Shown here piece after piece: positions 9,319-18,133 of a stretch of 64,000 nt of DNA. Location of the stretch: positions 1-64,000 of the forward strand of contig CALSNT010000002.1 in NCBI GenBank assembly GCA_943787785.1. Direction: 5' to 3'. Each line of letters starts with the position of its first letter. The first letter of the stretch is position 1. This DNA is from an uncultured Paracoccaceae bacterium. Its GTDB lineage: Bacteria > Pseudomonadota > Alphaproteobacteria > Rhodobacterales > Rhodobacteraceae. The notes beneath the pieces were generated by a model. It ran no database searches. It was given only the letters and a program-made list of their open reading frames with translations, and was not told the origin of the DNA. A program made the position numbers and the translations under genes.

Positions 9319-9591
9319 ATGCTCGTCGCCCTGATCGCCCGGGACAAACCCGGCGCTTTGCAAACCCGGCTCGATAATCGCGCTGCGCATCTTGCCTATA
9401 TCGAAGAAACCGGAGTCGTACAGCAGGCCGGGCCGCTGCTGGACGGGGAGAGTGAGATGTGCGGCTCGTTGATTATCTTGGACACGCGAGATCTTGAAAC
9501 GGCGCAGAGCTGGGCTGATGGTGACCCCTATGGGCGGGCCGGGCTGTTCGAAAGCGTGACCTTGATCGAATGGAAGAAGGTGATCGGCTGA
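9319..9591 (+). CDS. YciI-family protein
   Basis: Small 90-residue alpha-beta protein with the YciI-like fold. ARDKPGA, RAAHLAYIEETG and GPLLD are the usual family blocks, with the conserved His of RAAHLAY and Asp of GPLLDGES, and a C-terminal DPYGRAGLFESVTLIEWKKV. Family members are dimeric and mostly of unknown function. It lies 3 bp after gpsA, and its stop overlaps the next start by one base, so it belongs to the tsaD-gpsA operon. Confidence 0.9.
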   Translation: MLVALIARDKPGALQTRLDNRAAHLAYIEETGVVQQAGPLLDGESEMCGSLIILDTRDLETAQSWADGDPYGRAGLFESVTLIEWKKVIG

Positions 9592-10004
9592 TGGCAAAAT
9601 ATCTTTTCAAATCGGAAGCCTCGACCTGGAGCTGGGAACAGCAGGTTGCCAAGGGCGATGCGGGCGAAGAATGGGACGGCGTGCGCAATTATCAGGCGCG
9701 CAATGTTATGCGCGACATGAAGGTGGGCGACCAGGGGTTCTTTTATCTGTCTCAGGCTGACAAGAAGATTGTCGGTGTGGTCGAGGTCATTGCCGAAGCG
9801 CACCCCGACAGCACGACCGACGATGAGCGCTGGGAATGCGTGGATATCAAGGCGGTCCGGTCGCTGCCCAACCACGTCACCCTCGCCGACTGCAAGGCGG
9901 ATGAACGACTTGCAGACATGGTCCTTGTGAACAACACGCGTCTGAGCGTGCAGCCTGTCAGCGATGCAGAATGGGGCGTGGTTTTAGAGCTTGCCGGGGA
10001 GTGA
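9591..10004 (+). CDS. EVE-domain protein
   Basis: A 137-residue single EVE domain, related to the PUA/YTH fold that binds modified nucleotides. The start MAKYLFKSEASTWSWEQQ is diagnostic (KSEP-like and W residues of the pocket), followed by WDGVRNYQARNVMRDMKVGD, FFYLSQADKKIVGVVEV and WECVDIKAV. The ATG at 9591 overlaps the stop of the YciI gene and is chosen over an upstream in-frame codon inside that gene. EVE proteins often accompany defence systems, but none is here, and this one looks like a housekeeping copy. Confidence 0.93.
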   Translation: MAKYLFKSEASTWSWEQQVAKGDAGEEWDGVRNYQARNVMRDMKVGDQGFFYLSQADKKIVGVVEVIAEAHPDSTTDDERWECVDIKAVRSLPNHVTLADCKADERLADMVLVNNTRLSVQPVSDAEWGVVLELAGE

Positions 10005-10007
10005 GCG

Positions 10008-10499
10008 TCAGCTTGCCGGTGTGTGCGTTAGCATCGCCGGAGAGAACAGGACGCCGAATTGCTCACACCAGATGACCACCGATCCGAAATCCGTGATCAC
10101 AGTGCCGTCGGGAACCGTATAGGTCTGATTCCCGATGTTGCCCTTTAACTGGCCAAGACTGATCCATTCGCTGGCCTTCACATCGTCGCTTTCGGCTGGA
10201 TCAGGCTCTTTCACCAGCCAGACTTCGAGGTCGGGACCGTTTGTCACCTCGAAGTCCTCCAGTCGCACCAGAAGGGATCCTCCACCCGATTGCAGCACCC
10301 GCGCGTTGCCCTTGCCACGGTGAACAGAATCCGCGTCGCGGAACGAGCCGCTGGCGACTTCGGTTACCATGAAGTCGGCGGGCAGGGCCTCGCTCACTTC
10401 ACGGTCAATCCACAATGGTGACGCCAGATACCAAAAGGCCGCACCGGCCCCAAATCCGATCACAAAGACCGGCAATGCAATCATCAAAAATCGTTTCAT
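10008..10499 (-). CDS. DM13-domain membrane-anchored protein
   Basis: 163 residues with an N-terminal signal/anchor helix (FLMIALPVFVIGFGAGAAFWYLA) and an extracytoplasmic DM13 domain. The domain is recognised from GSFRDADSVHRGKGNARV, LRLEDF-like VRLEDFEVTNGPDLEVWLV, SLGQLKGNIGNQTYTVP and the conserved Cys in VVIWCEQFGVLFSPA. DM13 is a cytochrome-like or redox-associated domain of unsettled function. It is convergent with the EVE gene, three bases apart. Confidence 0.85.
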   Translation of the reverse strand: MKRFLMIALPVFVIGFGAGAAFWYLASPLWIDREVSEALPADFMVTEVASGSFRDADSVHRGKGNARVLQSGGGSLLVRLEDFEVTNGPDLEVWLVKEPDPAESDDVKASEWISLGQLKGNIGNQTYTVPDGTVITDFGSVVIWCEQFGVLFSPAMLTHTPAS

Positions 10500-10584
10500 G
10501 GCTTACCCCCGCCGCTTGGCCGATATGGCCAGATGCGATGAATTCGGCCAGACTCGGACGCATAAATCAAGTTCGGAGGGACAA

Positions 10585-10968
10585 ATGGGATACCTGAGTG
10601 TGATTTTGGCGGCGGCGGCCGCCTGGATATTCGGTGCAATCTGGTACGGCGTGATCGGAAAACAATGGATGGCAGCGAGCGGGCTGACAGAGGAGACGGT
10701 AAACCGCAAAGACCCGGCACCTTACATTGTGAGCTTCATAATGGCGTTGTTGGTTGCAGGCATGACACGGCACATCCTGGTGGGTTCGGGCGTCGATACT
10801 GCCGGGAAGGGCCTGCTGACCGGGCTTGGTTTGGGGGTGTTCGTCGCATCACTCTGGATGGTGACGAACATCATGTTCTCCAACCGCAACCGTGCCCTCA
10901 TCTGGATGGACTGTACGTATACTGTGGTTGGCAGCGCATTAATCGGGTTGGTTCTGACCCTGTTCTAA
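10585..10968 (+). CDS. DUF1761-family membrane protein
   Basis: A 127-residue integral membrane protein with four predicted helices. The pattern FGAIWYGVIGKQWMAASG and the later TNIMFSNRNRALIWMDCTYTVVGS match DUF1761, whose function is unknown. The start at 10585 has GGAGG five bases upstream and is preferred over a longer frame that would run through the divergent DM13 gene. A terminator hairpin follows at once. Confidence 0.88.
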   Translation: MGYLSVILAAAAAWIFGAIWYGVIGKQWMAASGLTEETVNRKDPAPYIVSFIMALLVAGMTRHILVGSGVDTAGKGLLTGLGLGVFVASLWMVTNIMFSNRNRALIWMDCTYTVVGSALIGLVLTLF

Positions 10969-10976
10969 ATAAAAAT

Positions 10977-10997
10977 GCCCGCCGGTATCCGACGGGC
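10977..10997. terminator. Bidirectional intrinsic terminator
   Basis: Nine-base stem GCCCGCCGG / CCGACGGGC with one mismatch and loop TAT. On the plus strand GTTTC follows; on the minus strand ATTTTTATTT follows. It separates the convergent DUF1761 and DUF2853 genes and can serve both. Confidence 0.75.
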
Positions 10998-11020
10998 GTT
11001 TCATAAACTAATTCAGGGAT

Positions 11021-11362
11021 TTAGCGGTAAACGCCTTCCTTACCGAAGTGTTTGGTCAGCATGTAGTAGACGACGGCGCGGTATTTGTTGCGCTCGGAAC
11101 GACCATAGGTGTCGATCACAGAATTGATCGCCGCCATCAGGTTCGGGCCGTCGGGTAGCCCTAATTTCTTCATCAGGAAATTTTCCTTGACGGTCTCAAG
11201 CTCGGACGCGTCCGATCCGGCAACGGTGCTGGCGTCCGCGTTGTAGATTGCCGGACCGCAGCCGATTGTCACTTTTGTAAGCAGGTCCATATCCGGCTGC
11301 ATGTTGCATTTGTTGCGTAGATCGTCGGCATAGGCCGCGATCAGATCGTCTCTCTTACCCAT
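11021..11362 (-). CDS. DUF2853-family protein
   Basis: 113-residue soluble helical protein with the DUF2853 pattern: KRDDLIAAYADDLRNKC at the start, TKVTIGCGPAIYNADASTVAG in the middle and NKYRAVVYYMLTKHFGK near the end. The family is widespread in alphaproteobacteria and has no known function. Start ATG at 11362; a 243 bp non-coding gap separates it from the divergent LysM gene, enough for two promoters. Confidence 0.9.
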   Translation of the reverse strand: MGKRDDLIAAYADDLRNKCNMQPDMDLLTKVTIGCGPAIYNADASTVAGSDASELETVKENFLMKKLGLPDGPNLMAAINSVIDTYGRSERNKYRAVVYYMLTKHFGKEGVYR

Positions 11363-11605
11363 TCGAATTCTCCCTTGGTTGTCCCTCTGGTTCGTATTCC
11401 AGCGTGCCGATGCTGGCCGCTTGCTGGCAAACTAGCCCTCAGAACTGCCCGCAGAAAGCAAAAACTTGTCCTATGACATGTTCCGGCCTGCGACCGCCGT
11501 CGATTTACACCGCTTTCAAGGCGAGAATTACCCCCACGCTTGTTGACCTTCGCTCCTGTCAGGCGCCACGATGGGGCATAGTACAAGTGAAAAGGATGAA
11601 CACCG

Positions 11606-12052
11606 ATGGGACTTTGGAATTTCGTAAAAAACGCCGGGAAAAGCTTGATTGGCAGTGCTGAAGCCAGCGAAGCGCCGCCCGAGGACGCGCTGCGTAAGGA
11701 AGTTGAAGATCTGGGTCTGAACGCGGACGGGCTGGAGATTTCGGTTGATGGCGACAAGGTTACCGTGTCCGGCAATGCGGTCGATCAGGAGACACGCGAG
11801 AAAGTCATACTCGCAGTTGGCAATGTCGAAGGAGTGGCCTCGGTCGAGGACAATGCCAAATCAGGCGACGGTGCCGATCCGGCCGGCTTCCATACCGTCA
11901 AAAAAGGCGAAAGCCTGTGGAAAATCGCCGAAGAGCATCTGGGAAATGGGTCGAAGTATACGGAAATCTTCGAGGCCAACCGCCCGATGCTGAGCGATCC
12001 GGACAAGATCTATCCTGGCCAGATGTTGCGAATTCCAGGCTCCAAGGCCTGA
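11606..12052 (+). CDS. BON-LysM protein (YgaU/Kbp-like)
   Basis: 148 residues in two domains. A BON domain (about residues 25-85, with LEISVDGDKVTVSGNAVDQETREKV and GVASVEDN) is followed by a LysM module (about 95-145, FHTVKKGESLWKIAEEHLG, YTEIFEANRPMLSDPDKIYPGQMLRIP). This matches E. coli Kbp/YgaU, a cytoplasmic K+-binding protein; no signal peptide is seen here either. Single gene with its own terminator. Confidence 0.92.
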   Translation: MGLWNFVKNAGKSLIGSAEASEAPPEDALRKEVEDLGLNADGLEISVDGDKVTVSGNAVDQETREKVILAVGNVEGVASVEDNAKSGDGADPAGFHTVKKGESLWKIAEEHLGNGSKYTEIFEANRPMLSDPDKIYPGQMLRIPGSKA

Positions 12053-12071
12053 ACTCAGCCGATCCAGACAC

Positions 12072-12106
12072 GAAAACGTCCGCTGGCTGAACCAGCGGGC
12101 GTTTTC
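12072..12106 (+). terminator. Intrinsic terminator after the LysM gene
   Basis: Fifteen-base stem GAAAACGTCCGCTGG / CCAGCGGGCGTTTTC with one mismatch and loop CTGAA, followed by TATTC. Nearly symmetrical, so it may also stop ahcY transcripts arriving from the other side. Confidence 0.85.
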
Positions 12107-12141
12107 TATTCAACGTTTATGTGTTGCCTGGGGTCTTGACC

Positions 12142-13521
12142 CTAGTACCGGTAGTGTTCCGGCTTGAACGGCCCTTCCGGCTTTACTCCGATGTAGGAGG
12201 CCTGTTCCGGCGCGAGTTCGGTCAGCTTCGCACCGACCTTGGCCAGATGTAGGCGTGCAACCTTCTCGTCCAAATGTTTGGGCAGGACATAGACCTCGTT
12301 TTTGTACTCATCGGCGCGGGTCCACAGCTCGATCTGCGCCAAAACCTGATTGGTGAAGCTGGCGGACATCACGAAGGACGGGTGGCCGGTGGCATTGCCG
12401 AGGTTCAGCAACCGCCCTTCGGACAGCAGGATGATCCGGTTGCCCGAGGGCATCTCGATCATGTCCACCTGTTCCTTGATGTTGGTCCATTTGTGGTTCT
12501 TCAGGTTGGCAATCTGAATTTCATTGTCGAAGTGACCAATGTTGCCGACGATCGCCATGTCCTTCATCGCGCGCATATGCTCGATGCGGATCACATCTTT
12601 GTTGCCTGTGGTGGTGATGAATATGTCCGAGTCGATTGCGTCTTCCAACGTCATCACTTCGAACCCGTCCATGGCGGCCTGAAGCGCGCAGATCGGGTCA
12701 ACTTCAGTCACCCGGACACGCGCCCCGGCACCGCGCAGGCTGGCGGCACTGCCCTTGCCTACGTCGCCATAGCCGCAGACCACGGCGACCTTGCCCGCCA
12801 TCATCGTGTCTGTGGCGCGGCGGATTCCGTCGACCAGCGACTCCTTGCAGCCGTACTTGTTGTCGAATTTCGACTTGGTGACGCTGTCATTCACGTTGAT
12901 CGCCGGGAACGGAAGTCGTCCGTCGCGCTGCAATTCATACAGGCGATGTACGCCCGTTGTCGTTTCCTCGGACACACCCTTGATCGCGTCGCGGGTCTTG
13001 GTGAACCAGCCGGGCGACTCTGCCATGCGTTTCTTGATCTGAGCCTGAATGACCTCTTCTTCTTCCGAGCCCGGAACGCCAAACTCTTCGCCACCCTCAA
13101 TCCGCGCGCCCAGCAGCACGTACAACGTGGCGTCGCCACCATCGTCGAGGATCAGGTTCGCGCCCTCCGGGAATGCGAAGGATTTATCCAGGTAGTCCCA
13201 ATGCTCCTCCAGCGACTGCCCCTTGATCGCAAAGACCGGGACGCCCGCCTCAGCAATCGCAGCCGCAGCATGATCCTGAGTCGAGAAAATGTTGCAGGAC
13301 GCCCAGCGCACATCTGCGCCCAGAGCCGTCAGCGTTTCGATCAGCACCGCAGTCTGGATCGTCATGTGTAGGGATCCGACAATCCGCGCGCCTTTCAGTG
13401 GCTTTTCGGCCCCGAATTCTTCTCGCAGCGCCATCAGGCCGGGCATTTCCGTCTCGGCAATGTCCAGCTCTTTGCGGCCATACTCGGCAAGGGCGATGTC
13501 TTTTACGATATAGTCCGGCAT
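12142..13521 (-). CDS. ahcY: Adenosylhomocysteinase
   Basis: Hydrolyses S-adenosylhomocysteine to adenosine and homocysteine, clearing the inhibitor formed by methyltransferases. The 459-residue protein shows [18 protein letters not shown], the substrate block [13 protein letters not shown] and [16 protein letters not shown], the NAD-binding [13 protein letters not shown], and the C-terminal KPEHYRY. Start is ATG at 13521 with GAGGAG upstream. The leader upstream has a possible regulatory fold, described separately. Confidence 0.98.
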   Translation of the reverse strand: MPDYIVKDIALAEYGRKELDIAETEMPGLMALREEFGAEKPLKGARIVGSLHMTIQTAVLIETLTALGADVRWASCNIFSTQDHAAAAIAEAGVPVFAIKGQSLEEHWDYLDKSFAFPEGANLILDDGGDATLYVLLGARIEGGEEFGVPGSEEEEVIQAQIKKRMAESPGWFTKTRDAIKGVSEETTTGVHRLYELQRDGRLPFPAINVNDSVTKSKFDNKYGCKESLVDGIRRATDTMMAGKVAVVCGYGDVGKGSAASLRGAGARVRVTEVDPICALQAAMDGFEVMTLEDAIDSDIFITTTGNKDVIRIEHMRAMKDMAIVGNIGHFDNEIQIANLKNHKWTNIKEQVDMIEMPSGNRIILLSEGRLLNLGNATGHPSFVMSASFTNQVLAQIELWTRADEYKNEVYVLPKHLDEKVARLHLAKVGAKLTELAPEQASYIGVKPEGPFKPEHYRY

Positions 13522-13526
13522 GGGCG

Positions 13527-13579
13527 TAAGGCTCCTCTGGGCGAATGCCGGGTCGCCTTAGCACCGCCTGATCGGGCGG
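13527..13579 (-). promoter_or_regulatory. Possible structured leader of ahcY (alternative hairpins)
   Basis: On the coding strand the 55 bases before ahcY hold a hairpin CCGCC/GGCGG (13564-13579) and two overlapping, mutually exclusive helices. TAAGGC/GCCTTA (13555-13560 with 13527-13532) would place the Shine-Dalgarno AGAGGAG in its loop side; GGCGA/TCGCC (13553-13557 with 13540-13544) would free it. The sequence does not match the SAH or SAM/SAH riboswitch consensus as I know them. The call rests only on base pairing in GC-rich DNA and may be chance. Confidence 0.25.
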
Positions 13580-13614
13580 GCAATGTACCTGTGGGGCAAG
13601 GCACTGGGCGCGCT

Positions 13615-14052
13615 TTAAAGAAGGCCCGCCAGCTGCAGTGTTTCATGTGGCGTGCTGGTGTCGGTCCAGCCGATCCCGGAAGAGGCGACACAGGCAAGGC
13701 CATTGTCCTGAATCTCCAGAACCGTCCAGGTGCCAAACTCAGCCGAAGCCCAGACCTCGATGCTGTCGTTGTCTGCGTTCTGACGTGCTTCGCCAAAGTT
13801 ACGAGCCAGATCGCGGGTCATATTGGCATGTTCGTCGCAGAATGTGTCGTCCAGCGATTGCATGCCGGGGTCCGCCATCAGAGCGTTTACAGCAAAAGCC
13901 TCAACTGGAAGCTCGGCGTCGATTACCGGGCTATATGCCTGCAAGCTGCCGGCAGCGCTCGAATGGTATCCAGTGTCGGGATTTATCGAGGCGACGGCGA
14001 TGCCTGCACAGGCAACTGCAGCGACAAGCGAGAGGGGCAATGTGTGTTTCAT
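13615..14052 (-). CDS. Predicted secreted protein, unknown function
   Basis: 145 residues with a clear signal peptide (MKHTLPLSLVAAVACAGIAVA). The mature part is acidic, with two Cys (in DTFCDEHAN and GLACVASSG) that could form a disulphide. I do not recognise a family. It reads in the same direction as ahcY, with about 90 bp between them. Confidence 0.7.
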   Translation of the reverse strand: MKHTLPLSLVAAVACAGIAVASINPDTGYHSSAAGSLQAYSPVIDAELPVEAFAVNALMADPGMQSLDDTFCDEHANMTRDLARNFGEARQNADNDSIEVWASAEFGTWTVLEIQDNGLACVASSGIGWTDTSTPHETLQLAGLL

Positions 14053-14213
14053 ATCATCCGTGGGTCGGCGACGCGGCTGCGACGGTTCAATAAAGTAACG
14101 GGTTCAATCGCATTAAAGTTCCCGATTTCGAAAATTAGTGCGATTTGCAGACCGGCAATCGACGCGATATCGCATGTCGGATGACGCGGCTGAAAGTATC
14201 GGAGACACCCGGA

Positions 14214-14810
14214 ATGCCAACAACTCCCCGCGCCTGGCAGCGCATGTTGTCAGGGCGCAGACTAGACCTCCTGGACCCGACTCCGATAGATATCGAAATT
14301 GCAGATATTGCCCACGGGCTGGCCTTCGTAGCGCGCTGGAACGGGCAGACATCCGGAGACTGGCCCTATTCGGTAGCGGAACACTCGCTGCTGGTTGAGG
14401 CTCTGTTTCGGCGGATTTCGCCCAATGCGCCACCGAAATGGCTTCTGGCGGCGCTGCTCCATGACGCTCCGGAGTATGTCATCGGCGACATGATTTCACC
14501 CGTTAAGGCTGCCGTCGGGCCGGGATACGGCGCATTGGACGATCGTTTGGCCGCGGCTGTGCATCTGCGTTTCGGCCTTCCCGCTGCGATCCCGAAGTCT
14601 GTTAAACAGGTCATCAAGCGCGCAGATCGGATGTCTGCATGGCTGGAAGCGACCCAAATCGCCGGGTTTTCAGAAGCCGAGGCGGATAAGTTCTTCCTGC
14701 GGCCCAAGCCAGATCTGGTCACCGGGCTGGATATCGTCCTGCGCCCCCCGGTCGAGGTACGTGCTGCCTTTACCGCCCGCCACATCGAATTGCTGGAACA
14801 AATGACATGA
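14214..14810 (+). CDS. HD-domain hydrolase (YfbR-like)
   Basis: 198-residue HD phosphohydrolase. The metal site is His in VAEHSLLV, the HD pair in LLHDAPEYVIGD, and the later Asp in KRADRMSAWLEA. This arrangement matches YfbR-like 5'-deoxynucleotidases. The start at 14214 (MPTTPRAWQRML) has GGAG nine bases upstream; longer frames from 14145 or 14181 lack a ribosome site. The stop overlaps the next gene by four bases. Confidence 0.88.
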   Translation: MPTTPRAWQRMLSGRRLDLLDPTPIDIEIADIAHGLAFVARWNGQTSGDWPYSVAEHSLLVEALFRRISPNAPPKWLLAALLHDAPEYVIGDMISPVKAAVGPGYGALDDRLAAAVHLRFGLPAAIPKSVKQVIKRADRMSAWLEATQIAGFSEAEADKFFLRPKPDLVTGLDIVLRPPVEVRAAFTARHIELLEQMT

Positions 14811-15289
14811 TCTCGGTCCGACGCGCCTCGACCCTGGACGCGCCCGATATGGCACGCCTGCTGAATGCAATCATTGAACGCGGTGGCACAACGGCACTGA
14901 CTAAGCCAGTGACCGGCGGCGACATGATCGACCGCATGGCCGCCGGTGCCGAGCGCGCGGCCTGGCATGTGGCCGAGAACGACGGCGCAATTTTGGGTTT
15001 CCAGTGGATCGGGCCGTATGAGACCTTGCCACCCGAGGCCTGCGATATCGCGACTTTCGTACAAATTGGCCGGACGGGGCTGGGCATCGGATCAGCTCTG
15101 TTCACCGCAACAGCAAAAGCCGCCAAGGAATTGGGATATGTCTGGATCAATGCCACCATCCGCGCGGATAACGAGGGCGGGCTGATCTACTACCAAAGCC
15201 GGGGGTTTCGCGACTGGCACCACGATCACGGTGTACGGTTGGAAAACGGGATGATCGTCGACAAGATCAGCAAGCGGTATGATTTATGA
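14807..15289 (+). CDS. GNAT-family N-acetyltransferase
   Basis: 160 residues with a GNAT core: an N-terminal VRRASTLDAPDMARLL, the acetyl-CoA loop in FVQIGRTGLGIGSALFTAT (motif R/Q-x-x-G-x-G), and the C-terminal ATIRADNEGGLIYYQSRGFRD. The substrate cannot be told. It is translationally coupled to the HD hydrolase. Confidence 0.9.
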   Translation: MISVRRASTLDAPDMARLLNAIIERGGTTALTKPVTGGDMIDRMAAGAERAAWHVAENDGAILGFQWIGPYETLPPEACDIATFVQIGRTGLGIGSALFTATAKAAKELGYVWINATIRADNEGGLIYYQSRGFRDWHHDHGVRLENGMIVDKISKRYDL

Positions 15290-15424
15290 TGGTCGAGACA
15301 CCCGTTAGATACTTGCAGGCTGTCTAGGCACAGGCGCTCACTGGGTCCGGGATCTCCATCATTTGGCCCCTCTTCACCAATCTCTCCACAGCGGCTAAAC
15401 CGACGCCTCCAGACGGAGCGACCA

Positions 15425-16354
15425 ATGACCCCCATCGTAAAAATCGACCAGGTGACCAAGACCTATGACGGCGGTCATCAGGCGTTGAAAGGTGTCAGCC
15501 TCGATATCGTTCAGGGCGAGATCCTGGCGTTGCTGGGCCCCAATGGTGCAGGGAAGACAACGCTGATTTCGATCATTTGCGGCATCGTCAACGCCTCGGG
15601 CGGGCGGATCACTGTTGGTGGGCATGACACCATAACGGATTATCGTGGTGCACGCGGCATGATCGGCCTCGTTCCGCAGGAAACCACGCTGGAGCCGTTT
15701 GAGAGGGTGATGAACACCGTGCGTTTTTCGCGCGGATTGTTTGGATGCCCGCCCGATGCGGCCCATTTGGAGAAGGTGCTGCGGCAACTCAGCCTCTGGG
15801 ACAAACGGGACTCCAAGATCATGAAACTTAGCGGCGGCATGAAGCGCAGGGTGCTGATTGCCAAGGCGCTGGCCCATGAGCCACGCGTGCTGTTTCTGGA
15901 TGAACCCACTGCCGGGGTCGACGTCGAACTCAGGAAGGAAATGTGGAACACGGTGCGCGATTTGCAGGCCGACGGCGTGACCATCATCCTGACCACCCAT
16001 TACATCGAAGAAGCCGAGGCGATGGCCGACCGCATTGGTGTCATCGCCAAGGGAGAGATCCTGCTGGTCGAAGATACTGCCGCCCTGATGGACCGGATGG
16101 GCAAGAAGGAAATGCGGATCGAGCTGCAGGCCCCGCTTGCCGCAATCCCGGAAGCGCTGGGCGAATTCGCGCTTGAGCGCAGCGAGGATGGCGCCGCCCT
16201 GACCTATACATACGACACGCGTGGCGAGCGGACCGGCATCACCCGCCTGCTGGCCGATCTGCAATCCGAAGGCATCGCCCTGCGCGACGTGCAGACCAAG
16301 CAGTCGAGCCTGGAAGAAATTTTCGTCGACCTTGTGCGCGAGGAGACGCAATGA
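15425..16354 (+). CDS. ABC-2 type exporter, ATP-binding subunit
   Basis: 309 residues. Walker [11 protein letters not shown]-loop GLVPQETTL, signature LSGGMKRR, Walker [13 protein letters not shown] and switch His in [13 protein letters not shown] are all intact. The C-terminal extension after residue 220 is of the DrrA/NodI type. It pairs with the permease that starts in its stop codon. The substrate is unknown; this class exports drugs, polyketides or polysaccharide-related compounds. Confidence 0.95.
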   Translation: MTPIVKIDQVTKTYDGGHQALKGVSLDIVQGEILALLGPNGAGKTTLISIICGIVNASGGRITVGGHDTITDYRGARGMIGLVPQETTLEPFERVMNTVRFSRGLFGCPPDAAHLEKVLRQLSLWDKRDSKIMKLSGGMKRRVLIAKALAHEPRVLFLDEPTAGVDVELRKEMWNTVRDLQADGVTIILTTHYIEEAEAMADRIGVIAKGEILLVEDTAALMDRMGKKEMRIELQAPLAAIPEALGEFALERSEDGAALTYTYDTRGERTGITRLLADLQSEGIALRDVQTKQSSLEEIFVDLVREETQ

Positions 16355-17112
16355 ACCTGCACGCAATCGCCGCCATCTACCGTTTTGAGATGGCCCGCTT
16401 CTTCCGCACGATCTGGCAGAGCATGGTCTCGCCAGTCATTTCGACCTCGCTCTATTTCGTGGTCTTCGGAGCCGCCATCGGCAGCCGCATTCAGGAGGTC
16501 GAGGGGATATCCTACGGCGCCTTCATCGTCCCCGGCCTGATTATGCTGTCGGTCCTGACCCTCAGCCTGACCAACGCCAGCCTCGGCATTTATTTTCCGA
16601 AATTCATCGGCACGATTTACGAGTTGCTGTCGGCCCCGGTGTCATTCCTTGAAATCTCCATCGGCTATGTCGGCGCAGCGGCGACCAAAAGTCTGATCAT
16701 CGGGCTGATTATCCTGGCGACCTCGTTCCTGTTCGTCCCGATCCAGATTCTGCACCCGTTCTGGATGCTCGCCTTTCTGGTTCTGACCTGCCTGACCTTC
16801 AGCCTGTTTGGCTTCATCGTCGGCATCTGGGCGAAGTCGTTCGAACAGTTGAACCTGGTCCCGATGCTGGTCATCACGCCTTTGGTGTTCCTGGGTGGCT
16901 CGTTCTATTCGATCACCATGCTGCCGCCGTTCTGGCAGACGGTCACCCTGTTCAATCCGGTGGTCTACCTGATCTCAGGCTTCCGCTGGAGTTTCTTCGG
17001 GCAGGCGGATGTCAGCATCTGGGTTAGCCTACTGGCGATCACGGGGTTCTTCGCACTATGCCTGGCCATCGTCGCGTGGATCTTCCGCACCGGATGGCGC
17101 ATCCGGTCCTGA
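16351..17112 (+). CDS. ABC-2 type exporter, permease subunit
   Basis: 253 residues with six predicted membrane helices and the ABC-2 permease pattern ([74 protein letters not shown]). It resembles the NodJ/DrrB group. ATGA overlap with the ATPase gene shows they form one transporter, probably a heterotetramer of two of each. Confidence 0.95.
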   Translation: MNLHAIAAIYRFEMARFFRTIWQSMVSPVISTSLYFVVFGAAIGSRIQEVEGISYGAFIVPGLIMLSVLTLSLTNASLGIYFPKFIGTIYELLSAPVSFLEISIGYVGAAATKSLIIGLIILATSFLFVPIQILHPFWMLAFLVLTCLTFSLFGFIVGIWAKSFEQLNLVPMLVITPLVFLGGSFYSITMLPPFWQTVTLFNPVVYLISGFRWSFFGQADVSIWVSLLAITGFFALCLAIVAWIFRTGWRIRS

Positions 17113-17158
17113 CGGCTTTTGCCTTGTTGCAGGGCTGGTCGCGGCCTATGTGACGGGC

Positions 17159-17959
17159 ATGAAACATCTGATCCCGTTTACGAAGAAAGAACCGCTGGTC
17201 GCCGTGATCCGCCTGCAGGGGATGATCGCCGCCAGCGGCGCGCCCAACGCGCTGAACGATGCCGGGACTGCAGCGATGATCGAACGCGCCTTCAAGCGCG
17301 GCAAACCCAAGGCTGTGGCGCTGGTCATCAATTCTCCCGGAGGTTCGCCCGCGCAGAGTTCATTGATCGCCGCGCGTGTCCGGCGTCTGGCGGCTGAGAA
17401 AGACATACCGGTCATCGCGTTTGTCGAAGATGTCGCGGCCTCGGGCGGCTATTGGCTGGCCACCGCGGCTGATGAGATTTTCGCCGACAGCAACTCGATT
17501 GTCGGCTCGATCGGAGTGATCTCGGCGGGCTTCGGGTTTCCGGAGTTTCTGGCCCGCCACGGGATCGAGCGGCGTGTTCATACGGCGGGTAAGTCAAAGA
17601 CCATGCTGGACCCGTTTCGCGCCGAGAAACCTGCGGACATAAAACGCCTCAAGGCGCTGCAAGAGCAGATCCACGAAGGCTTCATCGCGCAGGTTAAAGG
17701 GCGCCGGGGTGCGCGGCTGGCTGATGATCCTGACCTGTTCACGGGCGAAATCTGGGTCGGCGATGCGGCGCGTGAGGTCGGGCTGATTGATGGCATCGGC
17801 CATCTGGTGCCGGTGATGAAATCGCGCTTTGGCGACAAGGTGCGCTTTGCCACCTATCAACGCCGCCGCCCGCTGCTGGGGCGTCTGGCTGCACAGGTGG
17901 TTGGCGATGTCAGCGCCTCGATCGAAGACCGCGCCGCCTACGCGCGTTTCGGGCTTTAG
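17159..17959 (+). CDS. S49-family (SppA-like) serine peptidase
   Basis: 266-residue peptidase of the SppA/SohB family. The Ser nucleophile sits in DVAASGGYWLA, the Lys general base in HTAGKSKTMLDPF, and the fold block LVINSPGGSPAQSSLIAARVR precedes them. A hydrophobic anchor is absent from the chosen start, so it may be cytoplasmic or membrane-associated. A GTG three codons upstream is an equal alternative start; longer frames run inside the permease gene. Confidence 0.92.
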   Translation: MKHLIPFTKKEPLVAVIRLQGMIAASGAPNALNDAGTAAMIERAFKRGKPKAVALVINSPGGSPAQSSLIAARVRRLAAEKDIPVIAFVEDVAASGGYWLATAADEIFADSNSIVGSIGVISAGFGFPEFLARHGIERRVHTAGKSKTMLDPFRAEKPADIKRLKALQEQIHEGFIAQVKGRRGARLADDPDLFTGEIWVGDAAREVGLIDGIGHLVPVMKSRFGDKVRFATYQRRRPLLGRLAAQVVGDVSASIEDRAAYARFGL

Positions 17960-17964
17960 AGCGC

Positions 17965-18132
17965 ATGAGCATCGTCAAGATCGTCACGCTGTTTCTGGTC
18001 GGTATGGTGGTCCTCGCCATGTTCGGCAAGCTGCGCTACCCAGGCCAAAAACGCCTCCAGTCGATGAAATGCACTGGCTGCGGACGCTATCGTATTGGCA
18101 AAGGCCCCTGTTCCTGCGGCAAATCCAGCTAG
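17965..18132 (+). CDS. Membrane-anchored zinc-ribbon micro-protein
   Basis: 55 residues. An N-terminal transmembrane helix (IVTLFLVGMVVLAMFG) is followed by a basic stretch and a four-Cys knuckle, CTGCG and CSCG, likely to bind zinc. It lies 5 bp after the S49 peptidase and 1 bp before the antiporter, so it is clearly within the operon. No known function; the compact layout and the intact Cys pairs argue that it is real. Confidence 0.75.
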   Translation: MSIVKIVTLFLVGMVVLAMFGKLRYPGQKRLQSMKCTGCGRYRIGKGPCSCGKSS

Positions 18133-18133
18133 G

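Noticed and set aside
9591-10004. EVE-domain gene as part of a defence island
   Set aside because: No restriction, nuclease or other defence gene is nearby; it is in a tsaD-gpsA operon.
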